Source of the DNA: Plumapathes pennacea
Taxonomy: Eukaryota > Cnidaria > Anthozoa > Antipatharia > Myriopathidae
Length of the DNA: 64,000 nucleotides
NCBI GenBank assembly: GCA_964036295.1
Contig: OZ038473.1
Coordinates: 14,869,862-14,933,861 of the forward strand
Direction: 5' to 3'
Both the position numbers and the translations under genes were made by a program. Below the pieces are notes generated by a model. The model was not told where the DNA came from. It made no database searches and saw only the letters and a list, made by a program, of their open reading frames with translations. Positions 29,301-44,620 of this stretch are shown here, one piece after another (the stretch's first letter is position 1; every line of letters starts with the position of its first letter).

Positions 29301-30983
29301 CTACTCAAACACGCTTTCAAAATGCAGGAAATGCTATCTCAGGAGACAGAAATCTTAAACATTTTTGCGGGAGACAATCGCCCGGACCCCGCTAATCTCC
29401 TCAAGTCTACCGAGCTCCCAAAATCCCGTACTATTCCGCCCTAACAGGATCGCAATCACCGCACAAAACATATATATAAGATCTAAGACGAATGATGAAC
29501 TTTTCTATGCATTTTATGTTGGTGAAGCCTTCAGAATACACAGCAAATACTACTGAAACATGCTCTCCAAATGCAAAAAAAAATCTATTTCAGAAGACCC
29601 GGGGGACCATTCCCTAGCCCCTAACCTGTTCGAGTCTCCAGCGCTTCGCAATGTCCCTTCTATTTAGCGCTAACGGGATCGCAACCGCCACACGTAACAT
29701 ATACACAAGATAGAGAACGAATAATCAACTTTCCTATGCATTTTATGTTGGTGAAGCCATCAGATTACACTGCACAAACTACACAAACACGCTTTCACAA
29801 TGCAGGAAATGCTATCTCAGGAGACAGAAATCTTAAACATTTTGCGGGAGACAATCGCCCGGACCCCGCTAATCTGCTCAAGCCTACCGAGCTCGCAAAT
29901 TCCCGTACTATTCCGCCCTACAGGATCGAAATCACCCCACAAAACATATATATAAGATCCAAGACGAATGATGAACTTTACTATGCATTTTATGTTGGTG
30001 AAGCCTGCAGAATACACAGCAAATACTATTGAAACATGCTCTCCAAATGCAAAACAAATTCTATTTCAGAAGACCCGGGGGACCATTCCCTGGCCCCTAA
30101 CCTGTTCGAGTCTCCGGCGCTTCCCAATGTCCCTTCTATTTAGCGGTAACGGGATCGCAACCGCCACACGTAACATATACACAAGATACAAAACGAATAA
30201 TCAACTTTCCTATGCATTTTATGCTGGTGAAGCCTTCAGATTACACTGCACAAACTACTCAAACACGCTTTCAAAATGCAGGAAATGCTATCTCAGGAGA
30301 CAGAAATCTTAAACATTTTTGCGGGAGACAATCGCCCGGACCCCGCTAATCTCCTCAAGTCTACCGAGCTCCCAAAATCCCGTACTATTCCGCCCTAACA
30401 GGATCGAAATCACCGCACAAAACATATATATAAGATCCAAGACGAATGATGAACTTTTCTATGCATTTTATGTTGGTGAAGCCTTCAGAATACACAGCAA
30501 ATACTACTGAAACATGCTCTCCAAATGCAAAAAAAAATCTATTTCAGAAGACCCGGGGGACCATTCCCTAGCCCCTAACCTGTTCGAGTCTCCAGCGCTT
30601 CGCAATGTCCCTTCTATTTAGCGCTAACGGGATCGCAACCGCCACACGTAACATATACACAAGATAGAGAACGAATAATCAACTTTCCTATGCATTTTAT
30701 GTTGGTGAAGCCATCAGATTACACTGCACAAACTACACAAACACGCTTTCAAAATGCAGGAAATGCTATCTCAGGAGACAGAAATCTTAAACATTTTGCG
30801 GGAGACAATCGCCCGGACCCCGCTAATCTGCTCAAGCCTACCGAGCTCGCAAATTCCCGTACTATTCCGCCCTACAGGATCGAAATCACCGCACAAAACA
30901 TATATATAAGATCTAAGACGAATGATGAACTTTACTATGCATTTTATGTTGGTGAAGCCTGCAGAATACACAGCAAATACTAT
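23356..30983 (+). repeat. Tandem pair of a 3,814-bp higher-order unit (8 dimers each)
   Basis: The segment 23,356-27,169 is repeated immediately as 27,170-30,983. The same ordered series of rare variants occurs in both: agaatatacagc at 24,288 and 28,102, acaaaatgaataat at 24,468 and 28,282, ggcgctgggcaatg at 24,871 and 28,685, and tttcacaatgc at 25,980 and 29,794. By eye I found only two differences between the copies: tcacttct against tcccttct at 23,932/27,746, and actgttcc against actattcc at 24,188/28,002. Outside these limits neighbouring dimers no longer correspond. Confidence 0.85.
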
Positions 30984-33900
30984 TGAAACATGCTCTCCAA
31001 ATGCAAAACAAATTCTATTTCAGAAGACCCGGGGGACCATTCCCTGGCCCCTAACCTGTTCGAGTCTCCGGCGCTTCGCAATGTCCCTTCTATTTAGCGG
31101 TAACGGGATCGCAACCGCCACACGTAACATAAACACAAGATACAGAACGAATAATCAACTTTCTTATGCATTTTATGTTGGTGAAGCCTTCAGAGTGCAC
31201 AGCACAAACTACTCAAACACGCTTTCAAAATGCAGGAAATGCTATCTCAGGAGACAGAAATCTTAAACATTTTACGGGAGACAATCGCCCGGACCCCGCT
31301 AATCTGCTCAAGCCTACCGAGCTCGCAAAATCCCGTACTATTCCGCCCTAACAGGATCGAAATCACCGCACAAAACATATATATAAGATCCAAGACGAAT
31401 GATGAACCTTTCTATGCATTTTATGTTGGTGAAGCCTGCAGAATACACAGCAAATACTACTGAAACATGCTCTCCAAATGCAAAAAAAATCTATTTCAGA
31501 AGACCCGGGGGACCATTCCCTGGCCCCTTACCTGTTCGAGTCTCCTGCGCTTGGCAATGTCCCTTCTATTTTGCGCTAACGGGATCGCAACCGCCACACG
31601 TAACATATACACAAGATACAGAACGAATAATCAACTTTCCTATGCATTTTATGTTGGTGAAGCCTTCAGATTACACTGCACAAACTACTCAAACACGCTT
31701 TCAAAATGCAGGAAATGCTATCTCAGGAGACAGAAATCTTAAACATTTTACGGGAAACAATCGCCCGGACCCCGCTAATCTCCTCAAGCCTACCGAGCTC
31801 GCAAAATCCCGTACTATTCCGCCCTAACAGGATCGAAATCACCCCACAAAACATATATATAAGATCCAAGACGAATGATGAACTTTTCTATGCATTTTAT
31901 GTTGGTGAAGCCTGCAGAATACACAGCAAATACTACTAAAACATGCTCTCCAAATCAAAAAAAAATCTATTTCAGAAGACCCGGGGGACCATTCCCTGGC
32001 CCCTAACCTGTTCGAGTCTCCGGCGCTTCCCATTGTCCCTTCTATTTAACGGTAACGGGATCGCAACGGCCACACGTAACATATACACAAGATACAAAAC
32101 GAATAATCAACTTTCCTATGCATTTTATGCTGGTGAAGCCTTCAGATTACACTGCACAAACTACTCAAACACGCTTTCAAAATGCAGGAAATGCTATCTC
32201 AGGAGACAGAAATCTTAAACATTTTTGCGGGAGACAATCGCCCGGACCCCGCTAATCTCCTCAAGTCTACCGAGCTCCCAAAATCCCGTACTATTCCGCC
32301 CTAACAGGATCGCAATCACCGCACAAAACATATATATAAGATCTAAGACGAATGATGAACTTTTCTATGCATTTTATGTTGGTGAAGCCTTCAGAATACA
32401 CAGCAAATACTACTGAAACATGCTCTCCAAATGCAAAAAAAAATCTATTTCAGAAGACCCGGGGGACCATTCCCTAGCCCCTAACCTGTTCGAGTCTCCA
32501 GCGCTTCGCAATGTCCCTTCTATTTAGCGCTAACGGGATCGCAACCGCCACACGTAACATATACACAAGATACAAAACGAATAATCAACTTTCCTATGCA
32601 TTTTATGTTGGTGAAGCCATCAGATTACACTGCACAAACTAGACAAACACGCTTTCAAAATGCAGGAAATGCTATCTCAGGAGACAGAAATCTTAAACAT
32701 TTTGCGGGAGACAATCGCCCGGACCCCGCTAATCTGCTCAAGGCTACCGAGCTCGCAAATTCCCGTACTAATCCGCCCTACAGGATCGAAATCACCGCAC
32801 AAAACATATATATAAGATCTAAGACGAATGATGAACTTTACTATGCATTTTATGTTGGTGAAGCCTGCAGAATACACAGCAAATACTATTGAAAGATGCT
32901 CTCCAAATGCAAAACAAATTCTTTTTCAGAAGACCCGGGGGACCATTCCCTGGCCCCTAACCTGTTCGAGTCTCCGGCGCTTCGCAATGTCCCTTCTATT
33001 TAGCGGTAACGGGATCGCAACCGCCACACGTAACATATACACAAGATACAGAACGAATAATCAACTTTCTTATGCATTTTATGTTGGTGAAGCCTTCAGA
33101 GTGCACAGCACAAACTAATCAAACACGCTTTCAAAATGCAGGAAATGCTATCTCAGGAGACAGAAATCTTAAACATTTTACGGGAGACAATCGCCCGGAC
33201 CCCGCTAATCTGCTCAAGCCTACCGAGCTCGCAAAATCCCGTACTATTCCGCCCTAACAGGATCGAAATCACCGCACAAAACATATAGATAAGATCCAAG
33301 ACGAATGATGAACTTTTCTATGCATTTTATGTTGGTGAAGCCTGCAGAATACACAGCAAATACTACTGAAACATGCTCTCCAAATGCAAAAAAAATCTAT
33401 TTCAGAAGACCCGGGGGACCATTCCCTGGCCCCTTACCTGTTCGAGTCTCCTGCGCTTGGCAATGTCCCTTCTATTTTGCGCTAACGGGATCGCAACGGC
33501 CACACGTAACATATACACAAGATACAGAACGAATAATCAACTTTCCTATGCATTTTATGTTGGTGAAGCCTTCAGATTACACTGCACAAACTACTCAAAC
33601 ACGCTTTCAAAATGCAGGAAATGCTATCTCAGGAGACAGAAATCTTAAACATTTTACGGGAGACAATCGCCAGGACCCCGCTAATCTCCTCAAGCCTACC
33701 GAGCTCGCAAAATCCCGTACTATTCCGCCCTAACAGGATCGAAATCACCCCACAAAACATATATATAAGATCCAAGACGAATTATGAACTTTTCTATGCA
33801 TTATATGTTGGTGAAGCCTTCAGAATACACAGCAAATACTACTGAAACATGCTCTCCAAATGCAAAACAAATTCTATTTCAGAAGACCCGGGGGACCATT

Positions 33901-34329
33901 CCCTAGCCCCTAACCTGTTCGAGTCTCCGGCGCTTCGCAATGTCCCTTCTATTTAGCGGTAACGGGATCGCAACCGCCACACGTAACATATACACAAGAT
34001 ACAAAACGAATAATCAACTTTCCTATGCATTTTATGCTGGTGAAGCCTTCAGAGTGCACAGCACAAACTAATCAAACACGCTTTCAAAATGCAGGAAATG
34101 CTATCTCAGGAGACAGAAATCTTAAACATTTTACGGGAGACAATCGCCCGGACCCCGCTAATCTGCTCAAGCCTACCGAGCTCGCAAAATCCCGTACTAT
34201 TCCGCCGTAACAGGATCGAAATCACCGCACAAAACATATAGATAAGATCCAAGACGAATGATGAACTCTTCTATGCATTTTATGTTGGTGAAGCCTTCAG
34301 AATACACAGCAAATACTACTGAAACATGC

Positions 34330-37300
34330 TCTCCAAATGCAAAAAAAATCTATTTCAGAAGACCCGGGGGACCATTCCCTGGCCCCTTACCTGTTCGAGT
34401 CTCCTGCGCTTGGCAATGTCCCTTCTATTTTGCGCTAACGGGATCGCAACGGCCACACGTAACATATACACAAGATACAGAACGAATAATCAACTTTCCT
34501 ATGCATTTTATGTTGGTGAAGCCTTCAAATTACACTGCACAAACTACTCAAACACGCTTTCAAAATGCAGGAAATGCTATCTCAGGAGACAGAAATCTTA
34601 AACATTTTACGGGAGACAATCGCCAGGACCCCGCTAATCTCCTCAAGCCTACCGAGCTCGCAAAATCCCGTACTATTCCGCCCTAACAGGATCGAAATCA
34701 CCCCACAAAACATATATATAAGATCCAAGACGAATTATGAACTTTTCTATGCATTATATGTTGGTGAAGCCTTCAGAATACACAGCAAATACTACTGAAA
34801 CATGCTCTCTAAATGCAAAAAAAAATCTATTTCAGAAGACCCGGGGGACCATTCCCTAGCCCCTAACCTGTTCGAGTCTCCGGCGCTTCGCAATGTCCCT
34901 TCTATTTAGCGGTAACGGGATCGCAACCGCCACACGTAACATATACACAAGATACAAAACGAATAATCAACTTTCCTATGCATTTTATGTTGGTGAAGCC
35001 ATCAGATTACACTGCACAAACTAGACAAACACGCTTTCAAAATGCAGGAAATGCTATCTCAGGAGACAGAAATCTTAAACATTTTACGGGAGACAATCGC
35101 CCGGACCCCGCTAATCTGCTCAAGCCTACCGAGCTCGCAAATTCCCGTACTATTCCGCCCTACAGGATCGAAATCACCGCACAAAACATATATATAAGAT
35201 CTAAGACGAATGATGAACTTTTCTATGCATTTTATGTTGGTGAAGCCTGCAGAATACACAGCAAATACTACTAAAACATGCTCTCCAAATCAAAAAAAAA
35301 TCTATTTCAGAAGACCCGGGGGACCATTCCCTAGCCCCTAACCTGTTCGAGTCTCCGGCGCTTCCCAATGTCCCTTCTATTTAACGGTAACGGGATCGCA
35401 ACCGCCACACGTAACATATACACAAGAAACAAAACGAATAATCAACTTTCCTATGCATTTTATGCTGGTGAAGCCATCAGATTACACTGCACAAACTAGA
35501 CAAACACGCTTTCAAAATGCAGGAAATGCTATCTCAGGAGACAGAAATCTTAAACATTTTGCGGGAGACAATCGCCCGGACCCCGCTAATCTGCTCAAGC
35601 CAACAGAGCTCGCAAATTCCCGTACTATTCCGCCCTAACATAATCGCAATCACCGCACAAAACATATATATAAGATCCAAAACGAATGATAAACTTTTCT
35701 ATGCATTTTATGTTGGTGAAGCCTGCAGAATACACAGCAAATACTACTGAAACATGCTCTCAAAATGCAAAACAAATTCTATTTCAGAAGACCCGGGGGA
35801 CCATTCCCTGGCCCCTAACCTGTTCGAGTCTCCGGCGCTTCGCAATGTCCCTTCTATTTAGCGGTAACGGGATCGCAACCGCCACACGTAACATATACAC
35901 AAGATACAGAACGAATAATCAACTTTCTTATGCATTTTATGTTGGTGAAGCCTTCAGAGTGCACAGCACAAACTAATCAAACACGCTTTCAAAATGCAGG
36001 AAATGCTATCTCAGGAGACAGAAATCTTAAACATTTTACGGGAGACAATCGCCCGGACCCCGCTAATCTGCTCAAACCTACCGAGCTCGCAAAATCCCGT
36101 ACTATTCCGCCCTAACAGGATCGAAATCACCGCACAAAACATATATATAAGATCCAAGACGAATGATGAACTTTTCTATGCATTTTATGTTGGTGAAGCC
36201 TTCAGAATACACAGCAAATACTACTGAAACATGCTCTCCAAATGCAAAAAAAATCTATTTCAGAAGACCCGGGGGACCATTCCCTGGCCCCTTACCTGTT
36301 CGAGTCTCCTGCGCTTGGCAATGTCCCTTCTATTTTGCGCTAACGGGATCGCAACGGCCACACGTAACATATACACAAGATACAGAACGAATAATCAACT
36401 TTCCTATGCATTTTATGTTGGTGAAGCCATCAGATTACACTGCACAAACTACACAAACACGCTTTCAAAATGCAGGAAATGCTATCTCAGGAGACAGAAA
36501 TCTTAAACATTTTACGGGAGACAATCGCCCGGACCCCGCTAATCTCCTCAAGCCTACCGAGCTCGCAAAATCCCGTACTATTCCGCCCTAACAGGATCGA
36601 AATCACCCCACAAAACATATATATAAGATCCAAGACGAATTATGAACTTTTCTATGCATTTTATGTTGGTGAAGCCTGCAGAATACACAGCAAATACTAC
36701 TAAAACATGCTCTCCAAATCAAAAAAAAATCTATTTCAGAAGACCCGGGGGACCATTCCCTGGCCCCTAACCTGTTCGAGTCTCCGGCGCTTCCCAATGT
36801 CCCTTCTATTTAACGGTAACGGGATCGCAACCGCCACACGTAACATATACACAAGATACAAAACGAATAATCAACTTTCCTATGCATTTTATGCTGGTGA
36901 AGCCTTCAGAGTGCACAGCACAAACTAATCAAACACGCTTTCAAAATGCAGGAAATGCTATCTCAGGAGACAGAAATCTTAAACATTTTACGGGAGACAA
37001 TCGCCCGGACCCCGCTAATCTGCTCAAGCCTACCGAGCTCGCAAAATTCCGTACTATTCCGCCCTAACAGGATCGAAATCACCGCACAAAACATATAGAT
37101 AAGATCCAAGACGAATGATGAACTTTTCTATGCATTTTATGTTGGTGAAGCCTTCAGAATACACAGCAAATACTACTGAAACATGCTCTCCAAATGCAAA
37201 AAAAATCTATTTCAGAAGACCCGGGGGACCATTCCCTGGCCCCTTACCTGTTCGAGTCTCCTGCGCTTGGCAATGTCCCTTCTATTTTGCGCTAACGGGA

Positions 37301-40040
37301 TCGCAACGGCCACACGTAACATATACACAAGATACAGAACGAATAATCAACTTTCCTATGCATTTTATGTTGGTGAAGCCTTCAGATTACACTGCACAAA
37401 CTACTCAAACACGCTTTCAAAATGCAGGAAATGCTATCTCAGGAGACAGAAATCTTAAACATTTTACGGGAGACAATCGCCAGGACCCCGCTAATCTCCT
37501 CAAGCCTACCGAGCTCGCAAAATCCCGTACTATTCCGCCCTAACAGGATCGAAATCACCCCACAAAACATATATATAAGATCCAAGACGAATTATGAACT
37601 TTTCTATGCATTATATGTTGGTGAAGCCTTCAGAATACACAGCAAATACTACTGAAACATGCTCTCTAAATGCAAAAAAAAATCTATTTCAGAAGACCCG
37701 GGGGACCATTCCCTAGCCCCTAACCTGTTCGAGTCTCCGGCGCTTCGCAATGTCCCTTCTATTTAGCGGTAACGGGATCGCAACCGCAACACGTAACATA
37801 TACACAAGATACAAAACGAATAATCAACTTTCCTATGCATTTTATGTTGGTGAAGCCATCAGATTACACTGCACAAACTAGACAAACACGCTTTCAAAAT
37901 GCAGGAAATGCTATCTCAGGAGACAGAAATCTTAAACATTTTACGGGAGACAATCGCCCGGACCCCGCTAATCTGCTCAAGCCTACCGAGCTCGCAAATT
38001 CCCGTACTATTCCGCCCTACAGGATCGAAATCACCGCACAAAACATATATATAAGATCTAAGACGAATGATGAACTTTTCTATGCATTTTATGTTGGTGA
38101 AGCCTGCAGAATACACAGCAAATACTACTAAAACATGCTCTCCAAATCAAAAAAAAATCTATTTCAGAAGACCCGGGGGACCATTCCCTGGCCCCTAACC
38201 TGTTCGAGTCTCCGGCGCTTCCCAATGTCCCTTCTATTTAACGGTAACGGGATCGCAACCGCCACACGTAACATATACACAAGATACAAAACGAATAATC
38301 AACTTTCCTATGCATTTTATGCTGGTGAAGCCATCAGATTACACTGCACAAACTAGACAAACACGCTTTCAAAATGCAGGAAATGCTATCTCAGGAGACA
38401 GAAATCTTAAACATTTTGCGGGAGACAATCGCCCGGACCCCGCTAATCTGCTCAAGCCAACAGAGCTCGCAAATTCCCGTACTATTCCGCCCTAACATAA
38501 TCGCAATCACCGCACAAAACATATATATAAGATCCAAAACGAATGATAAACTTTTCTATGCATTTTATGTTGGTGAAGCCTGCAGAATACACAGCAAATA
38601 CTACTGAAACATGCTCTCAAAATGCAAAACAAATTCTATTTCAGAAGACCCGGGGGACCATTCCCTGGCCCCTAACCTGTTCGAGTCTCCGGCGCTTCGC
38701 AATGTCCCTTCTATTTAGCGGTAACGGGATCGCAACCGCCACACGTAACATATACACAAGATACAGAACGAATAATCAACTTTCTTATGCATTTTATGTT
38801 GGTGAAGCCTTCAGAGTGCACAGCACAAACTAATCAAACACGCTTTCAAAATGCAGGAAATGCTATCTCAGGAGACAGAAATCTTAAACATTTTACGGGA
38901 GACAATCGCCCGGACCCCGCTAATCTGCTCAAGCCTACCGAGCTCGCAAAATCCCGTACTATTCCGCCCTAACAGGATCGAAATCACCGCACAAAACATA
39001 TATATAAGATCCAAGACGAATGATGAACTTTTCTATGCATTTTATGTTGGTGAAGCCTTCAGAATACACAGCAAATACTACTGAAACATGCTCTCCAAAT
39101 GCAAAAAAAATCTATTTCAGAAGACCCGGGGGACCATTCCCTGGCCCCTTACCTGTTCGAGTCTCCTGCGCTTGGCAATGTCCCTTCTATTTTGCGCTAA
39201 CGGGATCGCAACGGCCACACGTAACATATACACAAGATACAGAACGAATAATCAACTTTCCTATGCATTTTATGTTGGTGAAGCCATCAGATTACACTGC
39301 ACAAACTACACAAACACGCTTTCAAAATGCAGGAAATGCTATCTCAGGAGACAGAAATCTTAAACATTTTACGGGAGACAATCGCCCGGACCCCGCTAAT
39401 CTCCTCAAGCCTACCGAGCTCGCAAAATCCCGTACTATTCCGCCCTAACAGGATCGAAATCACCCCACAAAACATATATATAAGATCCAAGACGAATTAT
39501 GAACTTTTCTATGCATTTTATGTTGGTGAAGCCTGCAGAATACACAGCAAATACTACTAAAACATGCTCTCCAAATCAAAAAAAAATCTATTTCAGAAGA
39601 CCCGGGGGACCATTCCCTGGCCCCTAACCTGTTCGAGTCTCCGGCGCTTCCCAATGTCCCTTCTATTTAACGGTAACGGGATCGCAACCGCCACACGTAA
39701 CATATACACAAGATACAAAACGAATAATCAACTTTCCTATGCATTTTATGCTGGTGAAGCCTTCAGAGTGCACAGCACAAACTAATCAAACACGCTTTCA
39801 AAATGCAGGAAATGCTATCTCAGGAGACAGAAATCTTAAACATTTTACGGGAGACAATCGCCCGGACCCCGCTAATCTGCTCAAGCCTACCGAGCTCGCA
39901 AAATCCCGTACTATTCCGCCCTAACAGGATCGAAATCACCGCACAAAACATATAGATAAGATCCAAGACGAATGATGAACTTTTCTATGCATTTTATGTT
40001 GGTGAAGCCTTCAGAATACACAGCAAATACTACTGAAACA
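34330..40040 (+). repeat. Tandem pair of a 2,857-bp higher-order unit (6 dimers each)
   Basis: Ordered variants repeat at a displacement of 2,857 bp. Examples are the gacaatcgccagg variant at 34,616 and 37,473, the caagccaacagagctc variant at 35,598 and 38,455, the taacataatcgcaatc variant, and the acgaatgataaac variant at 35,683 and 38,540. Individual differences exist, for example cacaagaaac at 35,421 against the usual cacaagatac, so the copies are close but not identical. Parts of the same series also reappear farther right, near 40.7 kb and at 44.6-46.5 kb. Confidence 0.75.
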
Positions 40041-43000
40041 TGCTCTCCAAATGCAAAAAAAATCTATTTCAGAAGACCCGGGGGACCATTCCCTGGCCCC
40101 TTACCTGTTCGAGTCTCCTGCGCTTGGCAATGTCCCTTCTATTTTGCGCTAACGGGATCGCAACGGCCACACGTAACATATACACAAGATACAGAACGAA
40201 TAATCAACTTTCCTATGCATTTTATGTTGGTGAAGCCTTCAGATTACACTGCACAAACTACTCAAACACGCTTTCAAAATGCAGGAAATGCTATCTCAGG
40301 AGACAGAAATCTTAAACATTTTACGGGAGACAATCGCCAGGACCCCGCTAATCTCCTCAAGCCTACCGAGCTCGCAAAATCCCGTACTATTCCGCCCTAA
40401 CAGGATCGAAATCACCCCACAAAACATATATATAAGATCCAAGACGAATTATGAACTTTTCTATGCATTATATGTTGGTGAAGCCTGCAGAATACACAGC
40501 AAATACTACTAAAACATGCTCTCCAAATCAAAAAAAAATCTATTTCAGAAGACCCGGGGGACCATTCCCTGGCCCCTAACCTGTTCGAGTCTCCGGCGCT
40601 TCCCAATGTCCCTTCTATTTAACGGTAACGGGATCGCAACCGCCACACGTAACATATACACAAGATACAAAACGAATAATCAACTTTCCTATGCATTTTA
40701 TGCTGGTGAAGCCATCAGATTACACTGCACAAACTAGACAAACACGCTTTCAAAATGCAGGAAATGCTATCTCAGGAGACAGAAATCTTAAACATTTTGC
40801 GGGAGACAATCGCCCGGACCCCGCTAATCTGCTCAAGCCAACAGAGCTCGCAAATTCCCGTACTATTCCGCCCTAACATAATCGCAATCACCGCACAAAA
40901 CATATATATAAGATCCAAAACGAATGATAAACTTTTCTATGCATTTTATGTTGGTGAAGCCTGCAGAATACACAGCAAATACTACTGAAACATGCTCTCA
41001 AAATGCAAAACAAATTCTATTTCAGAAGACCCGGGGGACCATTCCCTGGCCCCTAACCTGTTCGAGTCTCCGGCGCTTCGCAATGTCCCTTCTATTTAGC
41101 GGTAACGGGATCGCAACCGCCACACGTAACATATACACAAGATACAGAACGAATAATCAACTTTCTTATGCATTTTATGTTGGTGAAGCCTTCAGAGTGC
41201 ACAGCACAAACTAATCAAACACGCTTTCAAAATGCAGGAAATGCTATCTCAGGAGACAGAAATCTTAAACATTTTACGGGAGACAATCGCCCGGACCCCG
41301 CTAATCTGCTCAAGCCTACCGAGCTCGCAAAATCCCGTACTATTCCGCCCTAACAGGATCGAAATCACCGCACAAAACATATATATAAGATCCAAGACGA
41401 ATGATGAACTTTTCTATGCATTTTATGTTGGTGAAGCCTTCAGAATACACAGCAAATACTACTGAAACATGCTCTCCAAATGCAAAAAAAATCTATTTCA
41501 GAAGACCCGGGGGACCATTCCCTGGCCCCTTACCTGTTCGAGTCTCCTGCGCTTGGCAATGTCCCTTCTATTTTGCGCTAACGGGATCGCAACGGCCACA
41601 CGTAACATATACACAAGATACAGAACGAATAATCAACTTTCCTATGCATTTTATGTTGGTGAAGCCATCAGATTACACTGCACAAACTAGACAAACACGC
41701 TTTCAAAATGCAGGAAATGCTATCTCAGGAGACAGAAATCTTAAACATTTTACGGGAGACAATCGCCCGGACCCCGCTAATCTCCTCAAGCCTACCGAGC
41801 TCGCAAAATCCCGTACTATTCCGCCCTAACAGGATCGAAATCACCCCACAAAACATATATATAAGATCCAAGACGAATTATGAACTTTTCTATGCATTTT
41901 ATGTTGGTGAAGCCTGCAGAATACACAGCAAATACTACTAAAACATGCTCTCCAAATCAAAAAAAAATCTATTTCAGAAGACCCGGGGGACCATTCCCTG
42001 GCCCCTAACCTGTTCGAGTCTCCGGCGCTTCCCAATGTCCCTTCTATTTAACGGTAACGGGATCGCAACCGCCACACGTAACATATACACAAGATACAAA
42101 ACGAATAATCAACTTTCCTATGCATTTTATGCTGGTGAAGCCTTCAGATTACACTGCACAAACTACTCAAACACGCTTTCAAAATGCAGGAAATGCTATT
42201 TCACGAGACAGAAATCTTAAACGTTTTTGCGGGAGACAATCGCCCGGACCCCGCTAATCTGCTCAAGCCTACCGAGCTCGCAAATTCCCGTACAACTATT
42301 CCGCCCTAAGAGGATCGCAATCACCGCACAAAACATATATATAAGATCTAAGACGAATGATGAACTTTTCTATGCAATTTATGTTGGTGAAGCCTGTAGA
42401 ATACACAGCAAATACTACTGAAACATGCTCTCCAAATGCAAAACAAAATCTATTTCAGAAGACCCGGGGGACCATTCCCTAGCCCCTAACCTGTTCGAGA
42501 CTCCGGCGCTTGGGAATGTCCCTTCTATTTAGCGCTAACGGGATCGCAACCGCCACACGTAACATATACACAAGATACAAAACGAATAATCAACTTTCCT
42601 ATGCATTTTATGTTGGTGAAGCCATCAGATTACACTGCACAAACTACACAAACACGCTTTCAAAATGCAGGAAATGCTATCTCAGGAGACAGAAATCTTA
42701 AACATTTTGCGGGAGACAATCGCCCGGACCCCGCTAATCTGCTCAAGCCTACCGAGCTCGCAAATTCCCGTACTATTCCGCCCTACAGGATCGAAATCAC
42801 CGCACAAAACATATATATAAGATCTAAGACGAATGATGAACTTTACTATGCATTTTATGTTGGTGAAGCCTGCAGAATACACAGCAAATACTATTGAAAC
42901 ATGCTCTCTAAATGCAAAACAAATTCTATTTCAGAAGACCCGGGGGACCATTCCCTGGCCCCTAACCTGTTCGAGTCTCCGGCGCTTCGCAATGTCCCTT

Positions 43001-44259
43001 CTATTTAGCGGTAACGGGATCGCAACCGCCACACGTAACATATACACAAGATACAGAACGAATAATCAACTTTCTTATGCATTTTATGTTGGTGAAGCCT
43101 TCAGAGTGCACAGCACAAACTAATCAAACACGCTTTCAAAATGCAGGAAATGCTATCTCAGGAGACAGAAATCTTAAACATTTTACGGGAGACAATCGCC
43201 CGGACCCCGCTAATCTGCTCAAGCCTACCGAGCTCGCAAAATCCCGTACTATTCCGCCCTAACAGGATCGAAATCACCGCACAAAACATATAGATAAGAT
43301 CCAAGACGAATGATGAACTTTTCTATGCATTTTATGTTGGTGAAGCCTTCAGAATACACAGCAAATACTACTGAAACATGCTTTCCAAATGCAAAAAAAA
43401 TCTATTTCAGAAGACCCGGGGGACCATTCCCTGGCCCCTTACCTGTTCGAGTCTCCTGCGCTTGGCAATGTCCCTTCTATTTTGCGCTAACGGGATCGCA
43501 ACGGCCACACGTAACATATACACAAGATACAGAACGAATAATCAACTTTCCTATGCATTTTATGTTGGTGAAGCCTTCAGATTACACTGCACAAACTACT
43601 CAAACACGCTTTCAAAATGCAGGAAATGCTATCTCAGGAGACAGAAATCTTAAACATTTTACGGGAGACAATCGCCCAAACCCCGCTAATCTCCTCAAGC
43701 CTACCGAGCTCGCAAAATCCCGTACTATTCCGCCCTAACAGGATCGAAATCACCCCATAAAACATATATATAAGATCCAAGACGAATTATGAACTATTCT
43801 ATGCATTTTGTGTTGGTGAAGCCTTCAGAATACACAGCAAATACTACTGAAACATGCTCTCTAAATGCAAAACAAATTCTATTTCAGAAGACCCGGGGGA
43901 CCATTCCCTAGCCCCTAACCTGTTCGAGTCTCCGGCGCTTCGCAATGTCCCTTCTATTTAGCGCTAACGGGATCGCAACCGCCACACGTAACATATACAC
44001 AAGATAGAGAACGAATAATCAACTTTCCTATGCATTTTATGTTGGTGAAGCCTTCAGAGTGCACAGCACAAACTACACAAACACGCTTTCAAAATGCAGG
44101 AAATGCTATCTCAGGAGACAGAAATCTTAAACATTTTGCGGGAGACAATCACCCGGACCCCGCTAATCTGCTCAAGCCTACCGAGCTCGCAAATTCCCGT
44201 ACTATTCCGCCCTAACAGGATCGAAATCACCGCACAAAACATATATATAAGATCCAAGA

Positions 44260-44620
44260 CGAATGATGAACTTTTCTATGCATTTTATGTTGGTGAAGCC
44301 TTCAGAATACACAGCAAATACTACTGAAACATGCTCTCCAAATGTAAAAAAAAATCTAGTTCAGAAGACCCGGGGGACCATTCCCTGGCTCCTAACCTGT
44401 TTGAGTCTCCGGCGGTTCCCAATGTCCCTTCTATCCAGCGGTAACGGGATCGCAACCGCCACACGTAACATATACACAAGATACAAAACGAATAATCAAC
44501 TTTCCTATGCATTTTATGTTGGTGAAGCCTTCAGATTACACAGCACAAACTACTCAAACACGCTTTCAAAATGCAGGAAATGCTATCTCAGGAGACAGAA
44601 ATCTTAAACATTTTACGGGA
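44260..44620 (+). repeat. Interior dimer carrying the array-edge variant
   Basis: This unit has a set of substitutions (ggctcctaacctgtttgag, ggcggttcccaatg, tctatccagcgg) found elsewhere only in the very last dimer of the array at about 47,240-47,300. It is placed about 2.86 kb (6 dimers) from that edge copy. Confidence 0.75.
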
